DNA from: Argopecten irradians
Taxonomy: Eukaryota > Mollusca > Bivalvia > Pectinida > Pectinidae
Assembly: GCF_041381155.1 (NCBI RefSeq)
Contig: NC_091149.1
Location: 14,400,609 to 14,464,608, forward strand
Length of the DNA: 64,000 nucleotides
Direction: 5' to 3'
This document shows, one piece after another, positions 35,195 to 48,014 of the stretch; position 1 is the first letter of the stretch, and each line of letters opens with the position of its first letter. The translations under genes and the position numbers were made by a program. The notes under the pieces are model-generated. The model was given only the letters and a program-made list of their open reading frames with translations. It was not told the origin of the DNA and searched no databases.

Positions 35195-36127
35195 TGTTTT
35201 GTTTCAATATTTCTAATTGTTCCATACGATATCAAATATGTTTCAATATTTCTAATTGTTCCGTACGATATCAAATATGTTTCAATATTTCCAATTGTTC
35301 CATACGATATCAAATATGTTTCAATATTTCCAATTGTTCCGTACGATATCAAATATGTTTCAATATTTCTAATTGTTCCATACGATATCAAATATGTTTC
35401 AATATTTCTAATTGTTCCATACGATATCAAATATGTTTCAATATTTCTAATTGTTCCATACGATATCAAATATGTTTCAATATTTCTAATTGTTCCATAC
35501 GATATCAAATATGTTTCAATATTTCCAATTGTTCCATACGATATCAAATATTGTTTCAATATTTCATTTCAACGATATCAAATATTTCAATTGTTCCAAA
35601 CGATATCAAATATGTTTCAATATTTCTAATTGTTCCATACGATATCAAATATGTTTCAATATTTCTAATTGTTTTATACGATATCAAATATGTTTCAATA
35701 TTTCTAATTGTTCCATACTATATCAAATTTGATTTGTTTCAATATTTCTAATTGTTCAATACTATATCAAATTTGTTTCAATATTTCTAATTGTTTCCTT
35801 ACGATATCAAATATGTTTCAATATTTCTAATTGTTCCATACGATATCAAATTTGTTTCAATATTTCTAATTGTTCCATACGATATCAAATATGTTTCAAT
35901 ATTTCTAATTGTTCCATACGATATCAAATATGTTTCAATATTTCTAATTGTTCCATACGATATCAAATATGTTTCAATATTTCTAATTGTTCCATACGAT
36001 ATCAAATATGTTTCAATATTTCTAATTGTTCCATACGATATCAAGTATGTTTCAATATTTCTAATTGTTCCATACGATATCAAATATGTTTCAATATTTC
36101 TAATTGTTCCATACGATATCAAATATA
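35195..36127 (+). repeat. 39-bp minisatellite, about 24 copies
   Basis: The 39-bp unit contains TTTCAATATTTCTAATTGTT and CCATACGATATCAAATATG. Copies are highly uniform; variants include TTCCAATTG, CCGTACG and, around 35545-35800, a degraded patch with truncated units. Because 39 is a multiple of 3, both strands show long repetitive open frames; these are artefacts. Confidence 0.96.
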
Positions 36128-36780
36128 TGGACGGTAGACATAAGAAATAAGACATGTTTGGAGGTCTTGTTGCTGACAGTGTGGCGCGTTTTTATCCTTA
36201 AGCAGCCGAATTTGTGTTTCGAAACAATTTTAATTGTAAATAGAAATATTATTTCATTCATCAGAACGTGATTTATAGATCGTTAATTGCGTATTGTTAG
36301 ACCCGCTATTAGACAAAGTGGAAATTAAAAAAATGTGTTTTTGGAATAAGATAACGAAGTTTTAATTTAACAATTCATTAATCTCTTTAATAATGACTTT
36401 CTACGTCATTTTGACTTCAGTTCTATAATTAAAACACTTGATTTTCTATAACCATTTTTTAAAGAAAACTATGATAATGAAAAAAATAGAAAGACATTTG
36501 TTTATTAACTTATTCAGCTCGGACACATATTTTATAATTAACTCTTATATGGTTCAAAGCGTAGAACATTTCACTTTGCAATTCCATTAGTGAAAAACGC
36601 ATATGCACTTTTATGTAAACTTAAGAAAGTAACATTTCAAAATCTCTAGAATTCGATGAGATACGATAGGTGTAAATAGCCTATCTAATTCATTATACGA
36701 AATTAGTACTAAGAGTATTTTACTTATTTGGAATCACTGTGAAAACAGCTCATTGATTCGATATCGTTTTAGTGGAGAAG
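36128..36780. other. gene-free AT-rich DNA
   Basis: No gene, RNA or clear repeat was recognised here. Confidence 0.5.
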
Positions 36781-37127
36781 TTTTAAGATGATCAATCGGC
36801 GAGAAAGCTATCATCAATAATTATCATTTGGACACTTATCGATGTTTCATCTTGTATATAAATACATGTATGTGTATTTAACACAAATTTACAATTGGTT
36901 TAGTCTGTAATAAGTACCTTGTTCCTTATGGGGCATAGTTGCATAAATGAATTTTGTCCGAAATACTATTAATTATTTTAAAATACCTTTATTCTGATGT
37001 ATAATAAGATCCTCAGACTTTTCAGAGGTAAGTAACTTTTGTTACTGAAGAAAAATACGAGTTTGTATGATCCTGTTTTAACAGATAAAAATATTAGTTG
37101 TCGGCGGTGTAGCACCGTACTTCAAAA
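36781..37127 (+). mobile_element. MITE family B, degraded copy 1
   Basis: The element begins TTTTAAGATGATCAATCGGC and ends TTGTCGGCGGTGTAGCACC. Inside are ATTTAACACAAATTTACAA, GTCTGTAATAAGTACCTTG, GGGGCATAGTTGCA and CTCAGACTTTTCAGAGG, matching in order the copies at 37723 and 39565. Confidence 0.65.
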
Positions 37128-37722
37128 CAACCGTAGCTTCATAATATCTAAACCGGAATCGAAATATGGAGGTGTAACTAAAACATATTTAGGTTGTAAA
37201 TTAAATATGTAATTTTAAGGTATATACTACTTATATCAGCAGTTAACTTAGGATATCAGCAGTTAACTTAGGATGTAGAATAGAATAAATTTCCATCGAT
37301 GAAAAAAATGAAACGTTACATAAATAGGTATAAGGAATTAAAAAGGGCCAGTTCATCGACTAAATTAATGGCCAGACACATAAATTATGTACATTAAGTG
37401 TTCAAATTCGACTCTTGTATTACGCAACACTAAACAGTAAAAAATCGTATAGAATTAATGGGAAGCAGTTTTACTGGTGTATTAAAATACGATAATCCAA
37501 ATTTTATGTTAAAAGTAATGGGTATATATATATTTTTTTCTCAGCAATTGATATTTTTATCTAATATAAACATTAATAGATTAAACATATCTGCATTATC
37601 ATATATTCTATAAAAAAGTAAAGGTGATATTTCAGATATGTGTTGTATCAATGGCAATCTTATATGTTTTAGCTAGGTTGACACATGAAGAGACGATATA
37701 TATTGACGAAACTACAAAAGTA

Positions 37723-38055
37723 TTAAAGATGTTTCACCGTCGACACTGCATAAACGATACACATCATTTGAAAAATGATTGGTTTCTATGTAAATATATG
37801 TCTAATTAACACAAACATAATATAAAATACCGTTATTTGCTTTTAGTGGATTCGTAGTCAGTACTTAATTCAATATAGGGCATAGTTTCTTGGACCTTTT
37901 TCGGGACGCATTTAAATGTCTATTATTTTATTTTGAAGTAAAATAAGACGCTCAAACTTCTCAATGATGAAAATGGTGAAAAGAAATAAAGTACTTTTTG
38001 TAACTGTAGAAAAAAAAACATCCGTCAGCGATGTATAAAAATGTAGCATCTTTAA
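37723..38055 (+). mobile_element. MITE family B, copy 2
   Basis: TTAAAGATGTTTCACCGTCG at the left and TGTAGCATCTTTAA at the right form the ends. The core has GTCTAATTAACACAAACAT, GTAGTCAGTACTTAATTC, GGGCATAGTTTCTTGG and GACGCTCAAACTTCTCAATG. Both ends sit at TTAA. The plus frame at 37624-37809 overlaps the left end and is not a gene. Confidence 0.78.
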
Positions 38056-38437
38056 CCTAGTTAGTGACTTTAATATACTCCATATATAACATTTGTCTAC
38101 AGGACAAAATATATGTAAATGTTAACATACCTATTCTGACGTAATCACATTTTCGGTGACGTTTTCGTTTAAATGATTATTTTGCTTGTTTGTTTGATTA
38201 ATGAACCGGTACCTCCTATTGACAGCCATGATCAGAAAATGACACATATTAGTAAATAATAATACAAAACCTTATATCGACTTTAGTTTTGCACTATATT
38301 TCTCGAAATAACATCAGAAAAATATAGCTGTCAAAATAGGTACGTTAACATCAATTTAGAACTAATGTTATAAACATATCAACAAAATATAGGTTGAATA
38401 CAAAAAAAAATCAATACACATGAAATATACCGCATTT
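38056..38437. other. gene-free stretch downstream of the minus-strand membrane gene
   Basis: This would hold the 3' UTR of the gene at 38438-38926. A degraded S1 SINE tail (TTGTTTGTTTGATTAATGAA then CCTATTGACAGCCATGA) is seen at about 38187-38230. Confidence 0.4.
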
Positions 38438-38926
38438 CTACGTGCTTGCATGTTGTGATAAGTCTGTTTGTGAAACACTCATAGGTCCAAAGTTCAAATT
38501 CTGGGAAGATGATATTAAACTGTTAGTTTCTACAACTGATCTTATGATTTGTCCGTTTGCTTGTGACGTCACGACCGTTAAGAAATTCATTTGAGGTGAT
38601 TGCTGTGGATTATGCAATGCGGATGGCGTAATCTCTATTGAATCACCTGAACTATTCCTACTGCGACCGTCACCGGTTAATAAGTTCTCGGAATCACCCA
38701 TATGGTGCACTTGGTTGAATCTGGTGTTCGGACTACGTTCACGTTGGGATCGCGAGCGACGTCTGTGTCGTCTGCTATGCTGGATGTCACCACCAACGTA
38801 GTATAATGGTAATTGGTTTGGCATTCTACACATTTGTTTGATTTCGTCAGCAAAACAGCAAACAAGGAATAAAAGAAAAAAACATACACCGAAGGGAATC
38901 ATCAAAATTAGGCTTAGAGATTCCAT
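38438..38926 (-). CDS. small single-pass membrane protein, unrecognised family
   Basis: An ATG at 38926 opens 162 codons ending in TAG at 38438. Residues about 4-25 (LSLILMIPFGVCFFLLFLVC) form one transmembrane segment, followed by CFADEIKQMCRMPNQLPLYY, a basic patch (RRHRRRSRSQRERS) and a polar Ser/Asn/Gln-rich tail. The basic patch after the membrane segment predicts a cytoplasmic C-terminus. Composition is not repeat-like. The frame extends upstream to a TGA near 38995 without another ATG. A good acceptor (TTTCTATTTTTGTAG) places a possible exon start at 39087; that exon would carry short upstream ATG frames. This may be the last exon (membrane anchor plus tail) of a longer receptor-like gene. 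In another frame, 39087 to about 39013 translates to a Cys-containing peptide ending YSLAQPWD, which hints at further coding sequence. No family recognised. Confidence 0.6.
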   Translation of the reverse strand: MESLSLILMIPFGVCFFLLFLVCCFADEIKQMCRMPNQLPLYYVGGDIQHSRRHRRRSRSQRERSPNTRFNQVHHMGDSENLLTGDGRSRNSSGDSIEITPSALHNPQQSPQMNFLTVVTSQANGQIIRSVVETNSLISSSQNLNFGPMSVSQTDLSQHAST

Positions 38927-39087
38927 TCCCTTTCTGTCATTGCTTTTGTCCCAACACACGATAAATATGTACCACAAATCCACATTTGATTTTCAGCTGC
39001 ATATATCAATCACTAATCCCATGGTTGAGCTAGACTGTATGCTTCGTCAAGTCTGGTGTAACATTCTCTGACATCATGACAGTTTGT

Positions 39088-39564
39088 CTACAAAAATAGA
39101 AATCCAGCCATTTATTACATGAAAATAATAGTTGGCATTTAATATTGCTAAATTAAATCTGACATGATTTCAGTCTTTGCCTTAATTGAGATAGCTGAAT
39201 ATTGTTTTTTTAAGTTTGTGTTTGTCTATGGCGATTAATATTTACATCAATTCCTCAAAAATCATTATCGATTCGAGAATATTTTTGTTTGAGATATGCA
39301 ATGATTTATCATCAGAAAATAAAACTACTTACGATCGAATTGCAACGTTTCCTGACAACTTCATTATACATATATATATATACATATATTTTAACTGCCA
39401 TTACTTTTAAAACAAACACAATGAACGTATAATGAAATAATAGCTTATTAAAAAGTTTAGAATTTCATGTAATGTTACATTGGTCCTAATACCGATTTGA
39501 AATCATATTAATTGGAGGACATCATTTAATCTCAACTCGATATATAATAAACCACTCATCATTC
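39088..39564. other. upstream region of the minus-strand membrane gene
   Basis: No exon was identified beyond the acceptor at 39088-39090. A short TA microsatellite lies at about 39367-39390. Confidence 0.4.
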
Positions 39565-39945
39565 TTAAAGATGCTCCATCGCCGACAGAGCATAAATGAT
39601 ATTATTGAACAATAATTGAACAAAAATAATTGATGTTTAGTCGTGTAAATATATATATGTCTAATTAACACAAAAATGATATAAAAATGTATTTTGCCTT
39701 TGGTGCAAACGCAATCAGTACTTCATTCCATGTAGGATATAGTGCCAAGAATTGTTTTCGGGATGCAATTAAATTTTTATTTTATTTTATTTTTATTTTT
39801 AACTTAAAGTAAACTTAGAAGCTCAAACTTTTCAGTACTAATGATGTAAAATAAGTAACTTTTGTAACTGAAGGAAAATACTAAATCGTCTGCTCCTGTT
39901 TTTCATTGTGAAAAATACTATTTGTCAGCGATGGAGCATCTTTAA
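39565..39945. mobile_element. MITE family B, best copy
   Basis: A 381-bp element has 22-25-bp terminal inverted repeats (TTAAAGATGCTCCATCGCCG left; CAGCGATGGAGCATCTTTAA right), ending in TTAA on both sides. Core landmarks shared with the two upstream copies are GTCTAATTAACACAAAAATG, CAATCAGTACTTCATTCC and AAGCTCAAACTTTTCAGTAC. TTAA ends fit either a TTAA target or a TA target extended by chance. Confidence 0.85.
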
Positions 39946-42900
39946 ATTTACGGGTGTAAAGTATCACCATTTACTTTTACTTTTTTTTAAAACTTTCATT
40001 TTCGCGAAATATCTTTTTAAACTTTGAAGCGTCATTCATATAACAGGCTGTAATATGTAAATATATGTGATAAATTCACGAGGTATTAAATTTTGCGAAC
40101 GTGGATGCATCTGTAAATTTAGTGAAATTAAAAACATATGGAATATTAACAACTTTAAAATAATATCGTTAACCTTGTGAAAAGCTCTTAAACGAATTGT
40201 TTTGATTCGGGACCAACTCATTTTTTATCACCGTTTTAACCAATACTCAAAACGGTTGTTTATGTTAAAATATTTCTATCTCGAAAATTTTATATAATTT
40301 ATCACTTTATGTTTTCGTATCTTAGTTCTAAGTGTCATTCAATATATTAATATGCGTCGTAATTTTCATACTCACGAATCAAGAAGAGCTTTTAATATGT
40401 TATTCGTCATCAAAAATCACCAATATTTGAGAATAACTTTACTTACAATACAAAGGTTTTAATTTTACAAGTACAAATACAATCTGAAAATGATTTTTGG
40501 CAGTACATAAATGATGTACTGCTAATTAAAAATCATTATATTTACATATCCAGCGCAGTAAAATGAGTGCATAAGGTCCGACCATGAAACTAATTTTGTG
40601 GTCTTCAATTTCATTTTAAATTTAAACAGTGGTATTAGTAATTGTAAAGTGATTACGTTTCCATCTAAACATGCATAAGGCATAGAAAATAGGAATTTTA
40701 CATTGCATAAATCCTTTGGTATAACTAGTGTTGATACGGCATCATGTATGTTTGTTTTATGTTATGCATTTGAATGATTTTCATATACATATCCATCAAA
40801 CCTGATGGTTTTCAATTAATAACTGAAGAAAACATAACAAAATTTTCGCCCGGGTACGGCACATATATCTTTAGGTCTAATTTAAGGGATAAATACACTA
40901 CAGGTAAAATGAAATAAAAAGTAATCTCGAACATAATATATCATTTAGTATAAATTCAGGTTTCCCTATCTTAATTCCTTGATTCAGTCATTAAGGCCAA
41001 GGGATATCATTATACACTACACAAGAAATGAGATTAAAAATCAGCGCGATATTTAGTGCAAAGATCTCCCGCCTTGGGCCCCGCTGGCTGCTCTGTTTAC
41101 ATTCTTACCGTAATTCTTACATGTTAGCTTTGTGCAACAAATGCATCCTCACAGCGATTTCGCAGATTACGAGATCAACAAATATGAACCTACTTACAGT
41201 GGATATACTGTATGCATTCGTTTATTCATCGAGACAGAAATAAATGACCCTTGAGATAGCTCGTTTCATCATGTAAACAGTGTCAGCTGACTTAGTAAAC
41301 AACACATCTCTCAGCGTATTATTTATGTACATACCGGTCTTATATCTTATGTAGATACCGTAAATGTAAACGTGAAGTACCTGGTCAGCGGAAATCCATT
41401 CTTGTGTCTTCACATTATCACAAAAATAGTCTTTTCTGCAAGTTTAAACCAAGACTGTATCCTCAGTTGTGAAATGCTTCACTCTACTCGGAGTGACGTC
41501 ATGGATCTATGCCGATTCACTTGGAGCCGAATAATACTTTCATATTTATCATTGTTTATTATTTGACTATTATTACATTAAGAATATACACGGGTACAGA
41601 CGTAACATTGCAGAATCATTTAGCAATGGAAATATCCATTTGTTGCCTGTGTTGCTAATTATTTTCCAATGGCACATACCGTAACTATAAATATACATTG
41701 TAATATAGTGCTTACTACAGATAGGAATTTTCCATTGACCTTGCGTTGGCTATTTATAGCATATTCGACTTAATATGACTTATGCATGATGTTTAACAAC
41801 TTTAATTTTTATGTAAAGTGGTAAGCGATGCAGTTGATTGTTTATACATTTTATGCCATATTAAATGAAACATTTAACACCCTTGTTTCATCATGGTAAG
41901 AGACGGGGTTTCCCCTGCGAGTGTGGGGCTCTCTGTGGGGAGTTATATTCGATAACTATAACCAGGTTGTTCAAAGCGAATGTACGCGTTTAAATAAATC
42001 TTCAAACATATATTATCCTTTATATACAATGTAAGGACAAACATAAATACATCCATATCATCTTATGTCGGTCGTTTTACTTATTTACACTAATTGTATT
42101 GGTAATATTGGGAAAGCCAAATGGTGAATAGAGGTGTTTACCTAAGCACAACTCATTGAATTATAGAAATACTTCATGTGTTCAAATAAGAAAAACTACA
42201 TACCTTTCTTTTTAGTTTTTACTTTTTGTTTATTTTTTAGGGTTTACTAGAAATAACTTTTGAATAATAATTGTTAATTAACAACGATCGATGTATACTT
42301 ATTTGATAACGATTACATGCACTGCTAGACATGTTAGACTGACAATTATATTTTGACATTTACACATATTTAATGTTATATAATGTATGTACATTTTTCA
42401 ATATAAACACATTTTCCTGTATTGTAGTATCTATGAAATGATTTCTTTACATTATGTACGCTAAATATTATTGGCAAATATTCAATATCAAGATAAAAAC
42501 GGACGTAGACTAGACGCGCCGTCAGTTTTCAGCATATCCAAATTATCAATAGACTTGATAAAAAAAGTTAAGCTGATAAATTCTTAAACATTAACTAAAG
42601 AGTCTGAAAGTAAAGCTTGATATGGACGGACGGTTGGGAATGTACACGTACAATATAATTAATGTCTGAGTTAAAATTCAGGTTGCGAAGATACATAAAC
42701 AAGTCATTAGAATAAAGTGGAAGAAAATTATGAAAATTTTTTAAACGAAATTATCATGAGCAAAGATGACCAGTCGAAAAGTAAACATATGTGTTATACA
42801 TTTTAACATATAAGGTCTACATTATCATTTGAAAAAAGATAATTAAATACTGTATCAATAAGAGTTTTTTCCCCTGCGTCACTCTGACGTGACTGTATTG

Positions 42901-43500
42901 TTATTGGTTTTTAGTCAAGCTGAATGGGAAAATGGGAAACAGATATTCTGCTTTATGATAAAATGTGAAATAGATGTTCAGATACATTTATAGGAAATTG
43001 TGTTCATGTTGTTGAAGCATGCAGTATTTTTTGACGGGAACTACCGTCTGGCTCTAATAATAACAAAGTGCAGCATTTTTAAATTAATGGATATACACAT
43101 ACAATAAACGAGTTTGTACATCTGTTTCATATGTATTAATGTTTTAATTGAAGCCATAACTGTTTTAATGTATAATTTAGCTTCTGAAATGAAGTAATAG
43201 AAAAAGAGAAAAAAAAAACATTTTTTTTCTTTTTTTTTCATTTAAATACCCAGACAGCGGTGTTTATTGTGAACCTCATAATGCTATGTAATATTATATG
43301 TGTCCGGACGACAGGTGTATTCACGCAAAGTAAACAAATCAGATATGTACCGAGAAGAGAGCATTTTGTGTGACAAAAAAGAAATTCATTATGCTTGGTT
43401 CGGTCATGTTTTACATAACCGAGGAATTTAATGTGTATAACCAAACAACAAAACCTCTGAGTTCTATCCCACCTAAGAACAATAGAATTAAAAACCTTTT
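39946..43500. other. long gene-free stretch
   Basis: No exon with convincing coding character and splice sites was found in 3.5 kb. A GC-richer patch at 41045-41100 (ATCTCCCGCCTTGGGCCCCG) and a perfect CRE palindrome, TGACGTCA, at 41494-41501 are the only standouts. Short frames at 41028-41243 and 41372-41566 have no recognisable domain. The region precedes the BTB gene and may hold its distal regulatory DNA. Confidence 0.4.
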
Positions 43501-43677
43501 GTCTTTGGAAGGTATGTTGTTACCATTTATACCAGTATAGCTCCGTCTGGCGAGCCTAACACACACTGGAACTCGTATCTAATTTCAATTCCGCTTGATA
43601 TAAGAACGCCAACAACACCTGTTCACAGCGGAGTGAATAGTATCTGTTATCAGAGAGTCTAGATTTTGGAGACAATA

Positions 43678-46631
43678 ATGGACGAACCGTTACAGATGAA
43701 TGACCTTGTGTTTCGTTCGGCTTCTCCCTCAAGTGCCAGTACGGGCATTAGTGACTTTAGTCTGGACATCAAGTTATTGGCTGACAGCGGATGCCAAGCT
43801 GGTAGAAGTTTTGTTGACGAAAACAGCGGGGAGAAAGTAGAGTTGCACGCTCCATTAGCTTCATCTGAAGAGGTATTAATAATATCACCTGTAATGTCCC
43901 GTAATTCGAGCCGACCGGGGTCGCCACATGTGGAATCAGTGGTAAAAAAAGACGGAACTCCCGAAAAACTCTCCCGGACAGATAAAGACGGACGAAACGG
44001 AAAGGAGAAAGAAATGGACACAGTAAATAAAGATAGGGGGACTGAGAAAGATATTGAATCAATTGCAACCAGTTTTCTGCAAGCAAACGACACTTCGGAC
44101 CTCCGTCTTGTATGTGGTGGCAAGCCGCTTTATGTGTCCCGAATCGTCTTGTCCATCATTTCGCCCGTGTTGAAGCAAACGTTCGATACTCGGTCACGTG
44201 AACAGAGTGTAATTGAAATCCCGTTACCAGGGAAATCCTTTGAGGACATCTTGGAATTTCTTTGCTGTGTCTATCCGGACAAATTGAAACCTGTATCCGG
44301 TAAGTGAGGTCATGATATTTTTTTTGCAAGAAATATTTGGTTTAGGGCCTGCGAAATATTAGTTTTCTTCTTTATATCTTAATGTATATTGAACAAGTAT
44401 ATAGTTATATATCTAAATGTTAATAGAAAAAAGTATGCAGTTATGTGTTACATCTTTCCCGTATTGGAACATTTTATTCAATATATTCAAAAGTAATTTT
44501 GAAATATCAGCAAACGTATTTAAGCATCCGAAAAAATAAAATTTTCACGTTGTATACTGATAAATACAGTTGTCGGTCAACTGTACATATTAATATTATC
44601 ATAGTTATACATTGTAAGTATCGAGTGATTGAATTTACAAAATACTCATAAAACATCATCGCGTATTTTCCTAAACAAATATAGGTAAGTAATTTATTTG
44701 TACATACAAGCGATAAGATTAAAATACCGACCTATAAAATGTATAACAAGAACCATATGTGAATACACATGTAGTATATACAACCGATTATTTCTGCTGA
44801 AGCAAAATGACAATTACAAAAGGTCTACATGGTATACACATCGAAGTATATGTGATAACGCTACAAGACATATTAGAATAAGTTGATAATAGCTATTGAT
44901 ACATGTAGTGGGAGAACCCTAACAAACAAACTCAATACACGGGAACATCTAAACAGGGTATTTAAATAACAAATCACGTGTTCGGTCATGCATGTAATTG
45001 CATCGGCGATGTGTAAATACGATGAATAGTTAGCTTTACAAGACACAACAGCAAAAAGCATGAAAGCTTAAAAAATAGATGAATATAATACAATTGCAAA
45101 CCTATTTTACTTATTCCTAATATTTTTTAAAATTGAATTTCACTAAATAACGTAATTGCCATGTGATTTCAATTACCCTCGTGCGTATATAGCTAGAATA
45201 ACACGTATCCAAATGTTGTTTTTTTTTTTACATCTAAAGAGATCCAAACAATATACATTTTTTTATATAGTACTTGTATTATCCCTCCTATCTACCTGTT
45301 GGTAAATACGGTTTAATCCCAAGCTATCTGTATAATTGGCTGGGAACATCTGTGTATTTGACAGATCTTCTTGATATCGTGGCTAACAAAGATAATCAAA
45401 AAAGATAAAATGGTAATAAACCATTGTTTTCCAGATCCGGTTAATATTTTTTGACATATACAAATGGTTAAAAAGTATCTGTTTAAATAAATCATTCTAA
45501 TTTACAAAAACATGATAAACAACAGTCACGCGTTAACTTTAACTGTACATTTATACCGTGGTGATCATTTTCTCGTCTTAATTCACGGAAACTTACCACG
45601 ATACAATATGTAGTGATATCTTTCCGCCATAAACTGTTGTGCTTGAATAGAGAGCCAATAGTCTATTGTTTAGTACTTTAATTACTTTTGAAACATTAAC
45701 TAAATTGTGCAATGCTATTCAAAAGAAAGTGCGCTATGAAAAGTAGCCCGAAGTTGAAAGTCAATCGGAATCAAGAAATCTTAGAGTTGACCAACCAGAG
45801 GCGCCGTAGGTGTTTACACTGGATTGTGTAAACATAAACGATAACCAACTGCCATGGAATTTATCCCATGGGTTCTGCATGAGTTATGAGATAAATATGA
45901 GTTCATCTCTTAATTTTTAGTGAATATGCAATTGAATTATTTTCATTTCTGCGTGACTGGTGCTTATTGCTTATTTGTATAGGTATGTGTTTAAACCAAT
46001 GTTCCTAAACATGATTAACATTAATCATTCTAATCTGATAAGCATAACAAATATTAATAGGAGAATAATACTGATGACATAAGCTTAAATAGTTTGTAGT
46101 ATGATATTTGGTTGGTTGGTACCAAACTTTTCAAACCAAATTATCTTATTTTGTATAATTAGTTTTATGATATCATTTTCAGAAAACAACTTGATGATTC
46201 TTCTGGACCTTGCAATTGAATATAAAGTGAACAGTCTGAAACTGCGGTGTGAGCAATATCTTCTTGATGAGTTAAACCGAAACCGGAAGTGCATTTCCCC
46301 AGATAAGTTGGTCAAGACGATTCAACTGGCAGATCAGTACGGTCTAGAAAGTGTACAGAAACAGTGTTTTGAAATAGCTACTCGGACATCCTCTGATTTG
46401 TTGGAAAATGTGCAAGGATTCTGGGATCTGTCCCATGTTCATACTGCAACGATATTCCTGCAGAGATTAAAATTATTCGAATTGGCCTCTAAAAAAGTAA
46501 GCAAGCGCCTGACCGAAGTCGAGGCTCATTGTAGTTTGTATCATAAAAACGATCGTTGGGGTGATAGTTTATGTAATAAGTGTTTGGCGAGTGTCGGAAA
46601 AGTAGCCGCTGTAGAAATAACAAAGTTGTAA
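43678..46631 (+). CDS. BTB/POZ domain protein (BTB-BACK type), two exons
   Basis: Exon 1 (43678-44299) and exon 2 (46183-46631, TAA at 46629) join in phase 1 with donor CCG|GTAAGT and acceptor CATTTTCAG, giving 356 residues. The ATG has A at -3 and G at +4. Residues 1-136 are Ser-rich, then highly charged and probably disordered. A BTB domain starts at about residue 139 (TSDLRLVCGGKPLYVSRIVL, SPVLKQTFD, IEIPLPGKSFEDILEFL) and crosses the intron into ENNLMILLDLAIEYKVNSL and CEQYL. A BACK-like helical region follows (LVKTIQLADQYGLESVQKQC). The C-terminus has a possible metal site: C-x3-H, ten residues, then C-x2-C. BTB proteins dimerise and often serve as substrate adaptors for CUL3 ubiquitin ligases; that role here is inferred. 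No MATH, Kelch or zinc-finger array is present. The intron (44300-46182) shows no other gene. An S1 SINE begins about 76 bases after the stop. Confidence 0.93.
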
Positions 46632-46707
46632 TAATAAAGCTGCGTTTTGATTATTATATTAACACAAAGGAACGCAAAATTGAACGACTACCAAACATAA
46701 GTATCAA

Positions 46708-47084
46708 GCTGCATGTTCGCCACTGTGAGAAAGGCTCTGGGTTCTGTCCCCTGGCCGAGACACACCAAAGTCTATAAAAGTGGTAGTTTCTGCTCCTGCT
46801 TAGCGCTCAGTACACAGGGAGTGGGACGACTGGTTCGCCCGTTGTCAGTATAATGTGACCGGGTGGGGTGTGTTGCTTGGTGTCTTCGGCGGCATGCTTC
46901 AGTGATATAGCACTATCAAAAGGGCAACAGTTCCACTATACAAGAAGACACAACACGAACATACCGCAGTCTCCCAGTACACTCACCTCGCACAACATAC
47001 ACGCAACACACCGCATACATGGGAGGCCGTCCTTACATGACCATAGCTGTTAATAGGACGTTAATAAATCAAACAAACAAAAAG
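46708..47084 (+). mobile_element. SINE-like family S1, full-length copy
   Basis: A copy of about 375 bp contains GGCTCTGGGTTCTGTCCCCT, GCTTAGCGCTCAG, a box B-like CTGGTTCGCCCG, GTCAGTATAATGTGACCGGG, AACAGTTCCACTATACAAGA and the 3' end GGCCGTCCTTACATGACCAT, GTTAATAGGACGTTAATAAA, then a CAAA repeat tail. A CAAA-type tail and box A/B-like strings suggest a tRNA-derived SINE, although the A box is weak. It lies in or just after the BTB gene's 3' UTR, on the sense strand. Confidence 0.8.
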
Positions 47085-47394
47085 CATATTTAAATACATT
47101 AAAATGGCAAAGGCGTTTGATTTTGCATTCTTATGTCTTGTTATGTTTACGGAAACCGAGGAATTGTATAACACTGTTTTTAATCATGTAATCACTTATT
47201 TATCTAATTTTGTCACACAATTGTTTCCTTACACATTATTTTGAAACATTGACAATTATAATATACCTTTGTTTGAGTCAATATCGAGGTTAACTTTCCT
47301 AGCAGAATAAAGCATTGCGAGGTTGTATTCTAAGGACATTACACAAGACTAATAAAATTCCAGGAGGAATAACACCATATCAACCGAATCATTG
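47085..47394. other. gene-free DNA
   Basis: Nothing was recognised between the S1 element and the next repeat. Confidence 0.45.
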
Positions 47395-47650
47395 GTCCTA
47401 TGTTATACCCCCTCCACGACGAAGTTAGGGGTATACTGGAATTCGTTTGTCCGTGGTCTGTCTGTACACATAACTTTGTCCGGCGTACTCCTCCTAAACT
47501 GCTTGACACAATTTGATAAAATTTAGATCACAGAACCCTGATATAAAAAAGGTAGTTTAGTCAACTGTATTAGGTTCTGCAATTTCCCATATTAATGAAG
47601 TTATATGTTTGTATGTTACGTCATTATATTACTTTTATTTCTGAAAAAAG
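47395..47650 (+). mobile_element. probable interspersed repeat, TACCCC...GGGGTA end
   Basis: TTATACCCCCTCCACGACGA followed by AGTTAGGGGTATACTGG forms a short palindrome. It is followed by GTCTGTCTGTACACATAACT and TGTCCGGCGTACTCCTCC. This arrangement resembles a repeat I know from marine invertebrate genomes. The right end was not located. Confidence 0.5.
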
Positions 47651-48014
47651 AACCATCGAGTTAATATGATCCATCCCGATCTCTATATGACCAGATAGTA
47701 TTAAATGAGAGCAGGCGAAAATAAGTTAATATACAAAATTAACATTTTAGTTAGTGCTAGCATTAAGCATTTCAACTACTGAAACTAACACATTTGTTAA
47801 ATACGTACATGCTTATTGAGACCATGTGTGTATGAAAATGGACAATGCAAAACTGAATAATAAAGCATTTAATACGTGTATTGATCCTAGTGATGCGTTT
47901 GTGTTTTGCAATATCATAACCATAATCTATCTTTATTTTATTTCATATTTCTACTTAAAATAACGGTAAGGTGTTACTGCCGTTTCAATTTGCTCGCGAC
48001 TGTAAGGTACATAC

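Noticed and set aside
35143-36155. Repetitive open frames with YDIKYVSIFLIVP-like units
   Set aside because: A 39-bp minisatellite keeps all frames open on both strands; there is no independent coding signal.
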